This document shows positions 1 through 8,445 of a DNA stretch of 64,000 nucleotides, piece after piece (position 1 is the first letter of the stretch; each line of letters opens with the position of its first letter). The notes beneath the pieces were generated by a model. That model was not told the origin of the DNA and searched no databases. It saw nothing but the letters and a program-made list of their open reading frames with translations. Position numbers and translations under genes: made by a program. This DNA comes from Acidovorax soli (GTDB lineage: Bacteria > Pseudomonadota > Gammaproteobacteria > Burkholderiales > Burkholderiaceae_C): contig NZ_FNQJ01000013.1 in NCBI RefSeq assembly GCF_900107605.1, positions 1 through 64,000 on the forward strand. Reading direction: 5' to 3'.

Positions 1-39
1 CATCGCCATCACACCCGAGTCGTCATAATCTGGTCGTCC

Positions 40-100
40 TGCCTGGGGGAATTTGGGGTGGCCAAGGGTGGGGGAATTTGACCTGGCCATCGGGGTCAAT
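40..100. mobile_element. Candidate terminus of an IS21-family insertion sequence
   Basis: GGGGGAATTT occurs twice about 25 bases apart, each copy followed closely by TGGCCA. IS21-family elements typically carry multiple short direct repeats of this kind at their ends, and the GGGGGAATTT/TGGCCA combination resembles IS21-type ends I remember from Burkholderiales. No transposase is inside the window; the element would lie to the left. One upstream frame ends at a TAA near position 27, which could be the end of its istB gene, but this is too short to judge. Confidence 0.35.
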
Positions 101-206
101 GCATTTACGCCTTCCTTTTCACTCACATGCATATCAATTTCGAAAGCGGCAGCGGAGGAATCTGTGAATGCGAAGACAGCGCACAAGGAGCTTGTTGGGC
201 ATGGCT

Positions 207-572
207 TCATGGTTTTCTGAGGTGACGCCTTGTTGCGTTTGCAACTGCCCCCAGCGCCCGGTCTCTCACTGACTGTCGAGCACGCTCGGAAATAGCTGCC
301 TCTGCAGCAGGCGCGCTATTGGGCACCTCTGCCTGCTCGCCTCCTTGCATCCAATCCAGCAAGTCATCCACCAAAACGACAGGGGAACCGTGCAGTTGGC
401 GGACTGGCAAGAAGAATCTGCCCTTGCTGATCCGAGCATAGAGAGTCGACCGAGGCGTTCCGATCACTTTGGACAGGTTTGGAATGGTGACAACCATGCC
501 TTCAATGCCGAGGCCTCTGAGCATCTGCAGCCTCGACTCCCGAACACCATCGCCTTGAATTTTCTGATCCAT
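207..572 (-). CDS. AlpA/excisionase-like helix-turn-helix protein
   Basis: This 121-residue protein has a winged-helix or AlpA-like DNA-binding region at about residues 28-76. It shows a helix-turn-helix followed by a strand and the ending VVLVDDLLDWM, the usual form of phage and island excisionase/activator proteins. The 45-residue tail is Ala/Arg-rich and looks disordered. It stands alone at the left of the element, divergent from the integrase at 1186, with about 610 bases between them. Such proteins commonly direct excision or activate an integrase; that role here is inference. It shares the fold plan, but little sequence, with the helix-turn-helix genes at 7808-10312. Confidence 0.6.
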   Translation of the reverse strand: MDQKIQGDGVRESRLQMLRGLGIEGMVVTIPNLSKVIGTPRSTLYARISKGRFFLPVRQLHGSPVVLVDDLLDWMQGGEQAEVPNSAPAAEAAISERARQSVRDRALGAVANATRRHLRKP

Positions 573-675
573 CGCATATTGCCTCCCTGCTGGATATGCG
601 ACCCAGGGCAGCGCATTGCGCGCCTCTTCGTCGGCAAATTGCTAAGCCTCAAAAGCAACCGTTCGTCGGCCCCAG

Positions 676-697
676 CTTCGAGCAGCGCTGCTTTTCG
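676..697 (+). repeat. Left arm of a 22-bp perfect inverted repeat
   Basis: This arm begins CTTCGAGCAGCGCTGC. Its exact reverse complement lies at 1042-1063. Each arm contains the 12-bp palindrome AGCAGCGCTGCT. The pair flanks 344 bases between two divergent genes. Possible roles are binding sites for a recombinase or regulator, or part of a transfer origin. Confidence 0.7.
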
Positions 698-1041
698 CGC
701 TGGACGGAAGTAGGCTGAACGAGACGAACTGGACAGGACTGAAACAGTCCGCATTCGAAGAAAAAGGAGGATCAGGGAAGGAATGCCATCACTCAGGAGC
801 CAGCTTGGCAACTGTTGACACGCATCGACTCAACGCCTGGCATCAGCCGCAAGCTCAAACAGGTCAACCATTGACTCGTTTGCAGCGGACTGAACCAAAA
901 GCCGGACGAATCGACATCGAAGCGTCAAAGCGCGATATCGGTTCGGTTCCATATTTGGCGCCCTCGGCAGCCAGCCGACTCGATGGCGATCATTTGAGCA
1001 ACCGCTGCCGCCCCCTCTGAAAACGAGAGGTATGGCGCACT

Positions 1042-1063
1042 CGAAAAGCAGCGCTGCTCGAAG
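1042..1063 (-). repeat. Right arm of the 22-bp perfect inverted repeat
   Basis: This is the exact reverse complement of 676-697, beginning CGAAAAGCAGCGCTGC on the plus strand. It lies about 120 bases upstream of the integrase start at 1186. A small hairpin (CCTCT/AGAGG, about 1015-1031) precedes it. Confidence 0.7.
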
Positions 1064-1185
1064 GCCCGCGCGCTGGCTCAGGCAGCGCGAAATTCCCGAC
1101 GAACGAGCAAGCAAACACATCTCCCCAATCGCCTTTAGGCGTAGCAGCACCACAACAACATCCCAACAACTACAAGGAGAAAACC

Positions 1186-2325
1186 ATGGGAGCAAGAGAA
1201 ACAAAAGGGAGCATCGCCGCCAGGCCGCGCAAGGACGGGACCGTCAGCTACCAGGCGACATTCAAGATCAAAGGAGGCAGAGCCATCGTCAAGTCGTTCG
1301 ACGATCCGGAGGACGCCCGCATCTTCCTCGAATCTATCGCCACGGATATGGCGGCTCAAAACGAAGCTCGCGAGCGCAAGGCCCGGCAGGAAATGCTGGC
1401 CAAAGCCCACAAGAGTCCGGAGAGCCGCCAATCCGAGCTGCTGGACACGCCCATCAAGATTGCTCTCGCGGGCTATGAGGAATCCGGGCTGGCATCGCCA
1501 ACCAACAAGTTCGCCATTCCGGCAATCGCAAAGCAAGCGAAAAGCTCATCCATCCGCGAGATCAAGAAGAGTTGGATCGCCAACTACATCGCCGGCATGC
1601 GGGCTACGGCGAGCTACACGGGCAAGCCCTACGCCTACGCCACCATCGTCCGCCAAATGGGCGTCCTGAAAGCAGCGATCGAGTGGCAGGCCGAGGAGCT
1701 CGAAACCGAGCCTCCAAAGTTCCCATTCAGCCGAAGGCTCTTCCCGAAGAACTGGGAAGGCAAGCGCGAGCGCAGGCTCGAGCCCCATGAAGAAACCGCG
1801 TTGATTGGCAAGCTGCGCGAACTGTCGACGCCTTCGCGCCACCACTGGCGCTTGCTTGTCAAGCTCGCCTTGGAAACAGGCGCCCGCCTCCAGGAGCTCG
1901 TCGGCATTCAATGGAAGGAGATCGACTTCAAGGCCTGCTGCTGGACCATTCCTGAGACGCGCGAGAAGACTGGCAAGCGCCGAACTGTGCCGCTGACTCC
2001 CGCCGCCATGAGGGCTGTGTCCATCCTTCGGCTGATGGCCGTTCCAGCCAATCCCAGGGCTTTCCATCTGCTTGGCGATCCCAGCTCCGTCTCCAACCTA
2101 TTCCGCCGCTACAGCAGGGCTGCAGGCCTGGTGGAATTCAAATTTCACGATCTGCGCCATGAGGCGATTTCACGAATGGTGTGCCGCTCGCCTGACATCT
2201 ACGCCATCATGAAGATCGTCGGCCACAGCAGTCCGGAGATGCTTGAGCGCTACGCCAACTTGCGAGCGGAGGAACTGGCCAAGGCGCTGAGATCCCAAGA
2301 CCCAAATCGTCGCGATCGGCGTTGA
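1186..2325 (+). CDS. Tyrosine recombinase / phage-type integrase
   Basis: This 379-residue site-specific recombinase cuts and rejoins DNA through a tyrosine nucleophile. The N-terminal arm (about 1-60) and the SAM-like core-binding region (about 115-175) precede the catalytic domain. Visible catalytic residues are Arg234 (ETGARLQEL), a Lys in KTGKRRTVPL (about 261-264), His321 and Arg324 (HDLRH), His347 (GHSS) and Tyr356 (RYAN), so the active site looks complete. The start follows AAGGAG at a normal distance. A GC-rich hairpin (2331-2348) without a U-run lies just after the stop. It is the first gene of the forward mobilization block and one of two recombinases in the element. Whether it moves this element or resolves multimers is not clear. 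Confidence 0.9.
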   Translation: MGARETKGSIAARPRKDGTVSYQATFKIKGGRAIVKSFDDPEDARIFLESIATDMAAQNEARERKARQEMLAKAHKSPESRQSELLDTPIKIALAGYEESGLASPTNKFAIPAIAKQAKSSSIREIKKSWIANYIAGMRATASYTGKPYAYATIVRQMGVLKAAIEWQAEELETEPPKFPFSRRLFPKNWEGKRERRLEPHEETALIGKLRELSTPSRHHWRLLVKLALETGARLQELVGIQWKEIDFKACCWTIPETREKTGKRRTVPLTPAAMRAVSILRLMAVPANPRAFHLLGDPSSVSNLFRRYSRAAGLVEFKFHDLRHEAISRMVCRSPDIYAIMKIVGHSSPEMLERYANLRAEELAKALRSQDPNRRDRR

Positions 2326-2364
2326 GGTTTGCGGCGCGGGTGCGCCGCTTGTCCGAACCATCGG

Positions 2365-2393
2365 GATCCACGAGCAGATATCGCTCGTGGATC
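2365..2393. promoter_or_regulatory. 11-bp inverted repeat; candidate operator or transfer origin
   Basis: GATCCACGAGC (2365-2375) and its exact complement GCTCGTGGATC (2383-2393) flank a 7-base loop that contains GATATC. There is no U-run, so it does not look like a terminator. It lies about 40 bases upstream of the ribbon-helix-helix gene and the relaxase. In TrwA/TrwC-type systems this is where the accessory protein binds to oriT or to its own promoter. The role here is inference and I recognise no nic sequence. Confidence 0.5.
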
Positions 2394-2430
2394 GCCTTTA
2401 GGCATATCCACCACCAAAAAGGAGATGCCG

Positions 2431-2730
2431 ATGGACACCAAGACAATCAAAGACAAGAAGGCCCGCAGGAGCGAAATTTCCAAGGGCACATATCAACGGG
2501 AGAAGCAAAAGCGCGACAGGGTCTTGATCCGCCTGGACAAGGGCCAGGCAGCGATCCTCGACGCCTTCTGCGAGCAGTCCGGAATCAGCCGCTCCGCGTT
2601 CTTCCGCAGGCACCTTGACGCATACATCGCAGCGGCAGGAGGCCTGGCAGCTCCGCCGAAATCACAGACTGAACCTACCTTCCTGGCCAGCGAATTCGAT
2701 GAGCTCTTCAGCAGCTCGAAGGGAGCGTGA
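2431..2730 (+). CDS. Ribbon-helix-helix relaxosome accessory protein
   Basis: This 99-residue basic protein has a ribbon-helix-helix-like segment at about residues 30-70 (RVLIRLDKGQ strand, then two helices ending FFRRHLDAYI). Such small proteins sit next to relaxases, bind the origin of transfer, bend it for nicking and often repress their own operon (MobC, TraJ and TrwA are examples). The start at 2431 is preferred because AAAAAGGAG lies seven bases upstream; an ATG at 2425 is too close to it. The stop is three bases before the relaxase start, so the two are translated together. A tight inverted repeat upstream (2365-2393) is a natural candidate for its binding site. Confidence 0.65.
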   Translation: MDTKTIKDKKARRSEISKGTYQREKQKRDRVLIRLDKGQAAILDAFCEQSGISRSAFFRRHLDAYIAAAGGLAAPPKSQTEPTFLASEFDELFSSSKGA

Positions 2731-2733
2731 GCC

Positions 2734-5619
2734 ATGCTTTCGATCACCAAAATCGGGCCGGCTTCGACCCGCCCAAGCAACGGGAAGAATGGCGGCTACC
2801 TTGGATACCTCGAGCCTGGCAAGGCGAAGGATCCAGCCCAGCGAGCCGAATTTGACGAATACGCTCGCGGCCAGCATCAGGACAGCGCCCCAAAGCCTTT
2901 TTGGGCATGCAAGGGAGCCGCGCTCTTAGGCCTTGACGCCATCGCCGAAGCCGAGCAGGTTGAGCGGCTGGCCAAGGGCTTCCACCCCATCACCGGAGCG
3001 CCCATGGTCATCGGCGCCGGGGACGGCCACTCCATGGGGCTAGACCTGACCTTCTCCGCCCCCAAGGACTTCTCAGCCCTTTATGCCGGCGCCGACCAGG
3101 CAACCCAGCAGGCCTTGCTCGAATGCCTTCATGGCGCAGCCAAGGCCGCCCTCGACTACGCCGAGGCCGCGACAGTCACCCGGCATGGCGTCGGCGGCAA
3201 GGTCAAGCAGATCGCCGAGGCGGCCATCGCCAGTTGCTACACCCACTTCGCAAGCCGAGCCCTCGATCCGCAACTGCATGTCCACGCCTTCCTCTTCAAT
3301 GTCGGCAAGCGCATAGGCATCGACGAATGGAGCGCATTGGAGCAGCGGCCCCAGTTCGAGCGCAAGATGGCTACGGGCATCTTGTTCAGATCCGAGCTGG
3401 CCTGGCGGCTTTCGCAAATGGGGTTTGGCGTCCAGCCTGCCGGACCCTACTTTGCAGTCGACGGGATCAGCGACGAGCTGCGCGAAGCCCTCTCCAAGCG
3501 CAGCAAGGAGATCGCCGACTACATGAAGGAGTGCGGCCTCCTGGAAGTCGATGGCGCCGCCGCCCGCGAGATGGCCGCCATGGCAACCCGAGGCGCAAAG
3601 AAGGAGCCGCCCCTCCCCGAGCTCTTGAAGCTATTCAGGGCCAAGGCCCAGGACATCGGACTGACCCCGCAGACGGTGGCAGCTCTGCGCGCAAACATGC
3701 CTGCCGCGCCTAGCGTCCAAATCGACCATGGCCAAATCCTTGAGCAGCTCATGGCGTCCCAGTCATGCGCGACGGCAAACGAGGCCCTATCGCTCATCTG
3801 CCAGGCCGGCATGGGTCGATGGAGCGCCGCCCGCTGCCTGGATGAGCTCAAAGCCTTCATGATCCATACCGATGTGGTCCAGCTTGGAAGGACCGAGCAG
3901 CTCATCGAGGTCTTCACCTCGAAAGCGACCTTGGAGATGGAGCGAGCGATCAGCGACCGGGTTCGAGACGGCAAGTCCAGCGCGAAGCATTCTCTCGACC
4001 GCAAGGCTCTCGACAAGCAATTCGACCAACTTGAATCCGAACTCTCTGGCAAGCTGGGCGTTTCGGTTTCACTTGCGCAACAACGGGCCGCCGCCCTGCA
4101 CATCGGATGCGAAACCGGCAACCATGCATTCGTCGAAGGTTGGGCCGGAACAGGCAAAACCACGATGCTCAAGGCTGTCGCCAAAGCATACAAGGGAGCA
4201 GGCTTCGACACCTTGGGCTGCTGCCAATCGGCTGCTGCCGCTCAGAACCTTTCGCGCGAAACCGGGATCCGCTCAAAGACCATCGCCAGCCTGCTGATCT
4301 CCATCAGCTCCGGGCGCATCAAATTGGGAGCAAAGTCGATCCTCTTCCTGGACGAGGCTGGCATGGTCGGCTCGCGGGAGTTCGGCCTGCTGCAAAAGGC
4401 TGCCATTGAGGCCGGAGCGAAGCTGGTCTGCGTCGGCGATCCCAAGCAGCTCCAACCAATCGATGCCGGCGGCATATTCGCCTCCCTGATGTGCGAGCAT
4501 GGCAAAGCTGAGATATCAAACATCCAACGCCAGCGGACGGACTTCGAGCCCTTGATCGATTGGCTTGCCAAAAAGCTGCGCGATACGGACAGGGAGATCA
4601 CCAAGGCCAAGCGGGCGACCTTGATGTCCCTGCCTGAGGACGCCAGGTCGAATGCCTTGTCGGAGTTGTGCTCAGGAGATGCCAAGCTTTCCCGCGCGTT
4701 TGAAAAGTGGAAGGCGCGGTATGACCACGCCTGGATGCGCGATGTCGTCGAAGACTTCGCCAAGGGCAAGGCCTACGATGCATTGATCGCCATGGAAACC
4801 AAAGGGCGATTGAAGCTCCTGCGCAACCATGAAGACGCGATATCGGAACTCATGAAAGCGTGGGAGGCTGACAAGACCCCTTTGGAGAGCAAAGCCATCA
4901 TCGCGGCGACGCGCGCGGAGGTTGCCGAGCTCAACGACGCTGCCCGGCAGAAGCTCATCGATATCGGTCGAATCCGTGATGCCCAAGGCATCGATATCGA
5001 CATCATCCATCGCGACGAAACGATATCGCCAAGGCGGTTCGCGCCAGGAGACCGCATCGTCTTCACCATGAATGACAAGGCGCTCGGCGTCGCCAATGGC
5101 GTGACAGCCACCATCGCCGATATCGCCAGAGGCGGCTCAGGCCCCACCCTGCTCGTCCAGCTCGACGATCCCAACGATATCGGCCAGAAGGAGGTCGCCA
5201 TCCCGGCGAGCTTCGCCCGCTTCGATCATGCCTATTGCCTGACAAACCATAAAGGACAGGGACGGACGTTCGACTCGGCGCATGTTCTAGCCAATCCAAG
5301 CATGGCGGACAGGGAGTGGACCTACGTCGCCGCGAGCCGCTCGCGCTTCGCAACGACGATCTACGTCGACGCGTCGAAGCTTGGCCTTGTGGACCCGGAG
5401 TCGCATCGCCAGGATGAGCAGGCCCCGAAAGGTCGAGGTCGAGCAATCGAGGCGCTTTCAATTCGGATGAAGCGCAGCGGGGCCAAAGGCACTTCTCTTG
5501 ACTACGGCAATGCTGAGGGACAGCAGCCAACAACCGAGCTCGATATCGGCCACAAGAAGCCAAGCTTCCTCCGCCGCGCAGCCGCCGCGATATCGCAAGC
5601 CAGGGAGGCGAGACGATGA
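2734..5619 (+). CDS. MobF-family conjugative relaxase with helicase domain
   Basis: This 961-residue TrwC/TraI-like protein would nick the transfer origin, stay covalently bound to the 5' end and unwind the strand for export. The relaxase domain spans about 1-300. Tyr22 and Tyr25 are nucleophile candidates near the N-terminus, and the metal-binding triad is His171, His182 and His184 in HFASRALDPQLHVH. The helicase half has Walker A GWAGTGKTT (469-477), Walker B LFLDEA with Asp540-Glu541, GDPKQLQP, and a late NHKGQGRTFD motif typical of RecD/TraA helicases. The length is normal for MobF. The next gene overlaps it by four bases (ATGA). From about position 4,500 its codon use changes: Asp-Ile and Ile-Ser pairs are repeatedly written so that they create GATATC. 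Confidence 0.93.
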   Translation: MLSITKIGPASTRPSNGKNGGYLGYLEPGKAKDPAQRAEFDEYARGQHQDSAPKPFWACKGAALLGLDAIAEAEQVERLAKGFHPITGAPMVIGAGDGHSMGLDLTFSAPKDFSALYAGADQATQQALLECLHGAAKAALDYAEAATVTRHGVGGKVKQIAEAAIASCYTHFASRALDPQLHVHAFLFNVGKRIGIDEWSALEQRPQFERKMATGILFRSELAWRLSQMGFGVQPAGPYFAVDGISDELREALSKRSKEIADYMKECGLLEVDGAAAREMAAMATRGAKKEPPLPELLKLFRAKAQDIGLTPQTVAALRANMPAAPSVQIDHGQILEQLMASQSCATANEALSLICQAGMGRWSAARCLDELKAFMIHTDVVQLGRTEQLIEVFTSKATLEMERAISDRVRDGKSSAKHSLDRKALDKQFDQLESELSGKLGVSVSLAQQRAAALHIGCETGNHAFVEGWAGTGKTTMLKAVAKAYKGAGFDTLGCCQSAAAAQNLSRETGIRSKTIASLLISISSGRIKLGAKSILFLDEAGMVGSREFGLLQKAAIEAGAKLVCVGDPKQLQPIDAGGIFASLMCEHGKAEISNIQRQRTDFEPLIDWLAKKLRDTDREITKAKRATLMSLPEDARSNALSELCSGDAKLSRAFEKWKARYDHAWMRDVVEDFAKGKAYDALIAMETKGRLKLLRNHEDAISELMKAWEADKTPLESKAIIAATRAEVAELNDAARQKLIDIGRIRDAQGIDIDIIHRDETISPRRFAPGDRIVFTMNDKALGVANGVTATIADIARGGSGPTLLVQLDDPNDIGQKEVAIPASFARFDHAYCLTNHKGQGRTFDSAHVLANPSMADREWTYVAASRSRFATTIYVDASKLGLVDPESHRQDEQAPKGRGRAIEALSIRMKRSGAKGTSLDYGNAEGQQPTTELDIGHKKPSFLRRAAAAISQAREARR

Positions 5620-6344
5620 GCAAGCCGATCAACAAAAACCCGTGGAGCAACAAGACATTGACGATTCGGCTTGCAGGAGAGCGAGCCCGCAGGCTTTCCG
5701 CTGTCGCGAAGTCAATGGAAGTTGGCACGACTCCATATCACGCCCTGGATCGCTGTATTGAAATCGCCGAGGCGGATATCAGCGGCATCGGGCGCCACAG
5801 CGAGGAGCTAATTGAGATATCGGATCAACTGAACCAGCTCTCAGGCAGCATGGCCGATATCAGCCGCCACGCCATTCATGGCACCGACACCCACGACTCA
5901 ATGGACAGGAAGCTGGATGAGATGCGCAAGTTCCTTGCGCTCTTGGCGGATTCCGCTGCATCTGAGTCTGACGGCAATGAGCCGATGCCGATATCAGACT
6001 GGCTAAACCGCATCGCTGCCGAAGAGCCCAATCTCAAATACCTTTTGGCGCGAGCAACTTGGCAGGGTCTGGAACGCCGTGGGGAGACCAAGGCCGACCT
6101 CGATGTCCTGGTCGAAAGAGTCGCCACCAAGCAGGACGAGCCAGGCGCTCGCATCAAGATTCCGCCATGCGTCGTTCGAATAGGCCGAGTGTTGGCTCCG
6201 CTCGAAGCGCACTCAAAGATCCTGTTCAAGGACTTCTACATCGCATGCCAGCGCAACGAGGCCAGCTTTTGGCTTCTGACTATCCGAGAGATCGGCCCTC
6301 AGGGCTCCTTGGGGCCGACAACGCTGTTCACTTCGGAACAGTGA
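5616..6344 (+). CDS. Relaxase-linked accessory protein, RHH-like N-terminus
   Basis: I do not recognise this 242-residue protein by name. Residues 13-50 (TLTIRLAGERARRLSAVAKS onward) read like a ribbon-helix-helix unit: a short strand, then two helices. About 55-110 is probably helical and may form a coiled coil. The C-terminal part (about 125-230) looks globular with no motif I can place. Its ATG overlaps the relaxase stop (ATGA), so it is translationally coupled and probably acts with the relaxase, perhaps in relaxosome assembly or coupling. That role comes from context only. Four or more GATATC sites fall within it. Two operator-like palindromes follow its stop. Confidence 0.55.
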   Translation: MSKPINKNPWSNKTLTIRLAGERARRLSAVAKSMEVGTTPYHALDRCIEIAEADISGIGRHSEELIEISDQLNQLSGSMADISRHAIHGTDTHDSMDRKLDEMRKFLALLADSAASESDGNEPMPISDWLNRIAAEEPNLKYLLARATWQGLERRGETKADLDVLVERVATKQDEPGARIKIPPCVVRIGRVLAPLEAHSKILFKDFYIACQRNEASFWLLTIREIGPQGSLGPTTLFTSEQ

Positions 6345-6349
6345 CCGCT

Positions 6350-6438
6350 GTCTTATGCCAATAAGACAAAAGCGCATCAATTTGGGGACGGACGGCACGA
6401 AAGGGCCGCCCGAATCCCACGTCTTATAGGAATGAGAC
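6350..6438. promoter_or_regulatory. Two copies of an 18-bp operator-like palindrome
   Basis: GTCTTATGCCAATAAGAC (6350-6367) is a perfect 7-bp inverted repeat around four bases. GTCTTATAGGAATGAGAC (6421-6438) is the same motif with one mismatched pair. They start 71 bases apart, close to an integral number of helix turns, between two convergent gene blocks. No U-run follows on either strand. Twin palindromes at such spacing suggest cooperative binding by a dimeric regulator; the regulator and its target are unknown. Confidence 0.5.
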
Positions 6439-6512
6439 ACTTTAGTGCGTCAGGTGTATACAGTGATTCACCACAGATCGAGACAGCCACCATCTCAACT
6501 AGATAAGCCCCA

Positions 6513-7637
6513 TCACATGCGGAGTGGGTTTCGCTGCGGAGTAGCTGCTTGAGGCATGAGAATTGGATCGTTGTTTTCAGGCTCCTTGCCATACAGCTCG
6601 ACCAACTCCTTTGTCTCGTCAAATGCGATGCGACGGTGCAGTCCACGGCAAACATCGTCCCCATAGTCTTGGAGAAAACCACCCTGCATTTGCTCAAACA
6701 GAAAATTCATTTTGTCCATGGCGAAGTCAGTTGAAAGGGAAAACGCCACCTCCTCGATCGCCGCGCGAGCCTTGTTCTCGTCGACTTTCAGCCCCTTGCA
6801 TTTGGCCAACATCGACATTTCATGGAGTGCGAAGACCATAGAATCGACATCATTGTCAAAGGGGAGACTCAGGCAATCGACAAGGGCCGAGTTGCTCGCC
6901 AAATCTTGATTGATTTCCGCACATGCGACCAGATTTCCATACTGGCCGCAAACCATGCTGATGAGCGGGATGCTAAAGATAAATTTGCAGCTCCAAGCTT
7001 TGAAGTCTTCGCCATGAAGCCATTGGCCATCAAATGGGAGTGCTTCTCGCAAGACATTCCAAAAGGTAGTTGCAAGTTGACCCTTTTCGCCTCGGGCAAT
7101 CTTCATGTTGAAGTCGTTGCGAGCCTTAAACAAAGCGCGCAGGCTCGAATCCATGCCTTTGTCTGACTTGAATGCGACTTCATAGGCTTTGAACCATTGC
7201 AGGTTGATATCTGCCCGTCCCGCGCACAAAAATGAACTGACATGATGCGAATTGGTCACAGAGCTTTCGAACACGCCAAAAGCCATTGCTTGAATAGCAG
7301 CCTCCGCATCGCGCTTGTGCTTGCCTCCTGCATCCCATAGAGCCTCGACCACTTCCCACAAGGGCTCGCGCGCATGCAACTCCTTGCTGATTTGATCGGC
7401 ATGGACAATGACGCGCAGGCAGCTCCAATTGCGTTGGCCGATGAGAAGCTTCGGCACGCTGTCCAGATGGCCGAGGATCGGATGCTGTTTTGGATCGTGA
7501 ATCTCAAAATCGAAATCCCATGGTGTGATTCCGCCAGCTTCACCCACCGAAAGCGTCTCCTCCAACGACTGAGCGTCCCGGCTCAATACATCAGTTAAAA
7601 ACAACTTCGCCCACTCAACAGCCGTGATTTGACCCAT
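6513..7637 (-). CDS. Hypothetical protein, unrecognised element cargo
   Basis: I do not recognise this 374-residue protein. It is soluble, mixed alpha-helical and rather rich in Cys, Met, Phe and Trp, with no signal peptide or membrane segment and no nuclease, kinase or methylase motif that I can see. The start is supported by AAGGAG seven bases upstream. It is the last gene of the reverse block, with a 170-base gap before it, and has lower GC than its neighbours. It also carries only one GATATC although it sits inside the GATATC-rich stretch. This suggests it was acquired separately as cargo. A defence, anti-defence or fitness role is possible but unsupported by any motif. Confidence 0.6.
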   Translation of the reverse strand: MGQITAVEWAKLFLTDVLSRDAQSLEETLSVGEAGGITPWDFDFEIHDPKQHPILGHLDSVPKLLIGQRNWSCLRVIVHADQISKELHAREPLWEVVEALWDAGGKHKRDAEAAIQAMAFGVFESSVTNSHHVSSFLCAGRADINLQWFKAYEVAFKSDKGMDSSLRALFKARNDFNMKIARGEKGQLATTFWNVLREALPFDGQWLHGEDFKAWSCKFIFSIPLISMVCGQYGNLVACAEINQDLASNSALVDCLSLPFDNDVDSMVFALHEMSMLAKCKGLKVDENKARAAIEEVAFSLSTDFAMDKMNFLFEQMQGGFLQDYGDDVCRGLHRRIAFDETKELVELYGKEPENNDPILMPQAATPQRNPLRM

Positions 7638-7807
7638 TTCAATCTCCTTTGCAGCTCGCCACCGCGACGCGCTTGGGGAGATTTTTTCCCGAGGGGGCTC
7701 TAAGCGACTGGCACGCGCGCGAGCTTGCGCTTTGTTCCCGCCCTACGAGCGTTCCGGATGGCTGGAAGAGCAACACAGCAGGCGGCGAGGCTGCCACCAG
7801 GCGATAT

Positions 7808-8434
7808 CTAACCGCCAGATTGGTAGGCGCGGGCGATATCGGCCGCCCTAGCGGACAGGCTGTCGAACTCGGATATCAGCCTCGTGGAGAGCTCCTTGTG
7901 CTGGACGGGATCCGACCACTTCCGCAGGGCCGCTTCGACTGGCGGAAGCCAGTCGACATCCCAAGACTCGATTCGCTCGGCAAGTTCAGCAAGCGAGGAC
8001 TCTTCAACCGGGCCGCCAATGCAGCCTTCCGGATCAACCCAGTAAGCGATATCGTCGAGCATCCATTGACCCGCATCGAATCGCTTCAACGCTGAGGCTT
8101 GGTGGTAGAGGTCGGGATATCTCAGGTCGAGCTTGTTTTCCTTGAACCAGTCGACCACATCTTGCTTGCGATAGAGGACCGTCTGGCCATCCTGGCGCGG
8201 CGAGTCGGCGCAGGACATCCGAACGCCCAGCTTGAAGTAGTCGGGGCCGTTTCCGTTCTCCCTCAGCGTCTGCAAAGTCCGAAGCGAGCACTGCAACAGC
8301 ACCGCCGTCTTGCTGATATCGAGCATCGCCAGCCCCGGCCAGGCGTTGAGCCTCGACCATGCCTCTTCATGGGCCAGAGCCCGCCCAACCGGCCTTGGCA
8401 GGGCTGAGGGGGCAAGTGTGGGTGCCGTCGCCAT
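7808..8434 (-). CDS. Excisionase-like HTH protein with C-terminal WSDP domain, copy 1
   Basis: This 208-residue protein has a helix-turn-helix/wing region at about 40-98. Signature residues are LRTLQTLRENGNGPDY and the closing YRKQDVVDW, as in MerR/AlpA-type excisionases. A second domain at about 125-185 contains YWVDPEG, EESSL, LPPVEAA and WSDP. The same two-domain plan recurs in the gene directly upstream (8446-9111), so the pair is an old tandem duplication. The ATG at 8434 is chosen; a TTG at 8449 overlapping the upstream stop (TTGA) is an alternative. DNA binding is likely; target and purpose are unknown. Several GATATC sites lie inside the gene and one just upstream of its start. Confidence 0.6.
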   Translation of the reverse strand: MATAPTLAPSALPRPVGRALAHEEAWSRLNAWPGLAMLDISKTAVLLQCSLRTLQTLRENGNGPDYFKLGVRMSCADSPRQDGQTVLYRKQDVVDWFKENKLDLRYPDLYHQASALKRFDAGQWMLDDIAYWVDPEGCIGGPVEESSLAELAERIESWDVDWLPPVEAALRKWSDPVQHKELSTRLISEFDSLSARAADIARAYQSGG

Positions 8435-8445
8435 GGGCAGCGATA

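Larger units (their letters stand above)
573..1185. other. Non-coding region between divergent element genes
   Basis: I see no convincing gene in these 613 bases; the open frames here overlap one another in several phases and lack good starts. The region holds a 22-bp inverted repeat pair (676-697 and 1042-1063), a small perfect hairpin GGACTGAAACAGTCC at 736-750, and one GATATC site near 934. It must contain promoters for the genes at 572 (reverse) and 1186 (forward), but none is clear enough to call. Confidence 0.5.

Noticed and set aside
464..811. Possible small gene on the minus strand left of the integrase
   Set aside because: It overlaps the better-supported helix-turn-helix gene in another frame and the inverted-repeat region, with no ribosome-binding site or domain.
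2331..2348. GC-rich hairpin after the first integrase as a terminator
   Set aside because: The 7-bp stem is perfect but no U-run follows on either strand.
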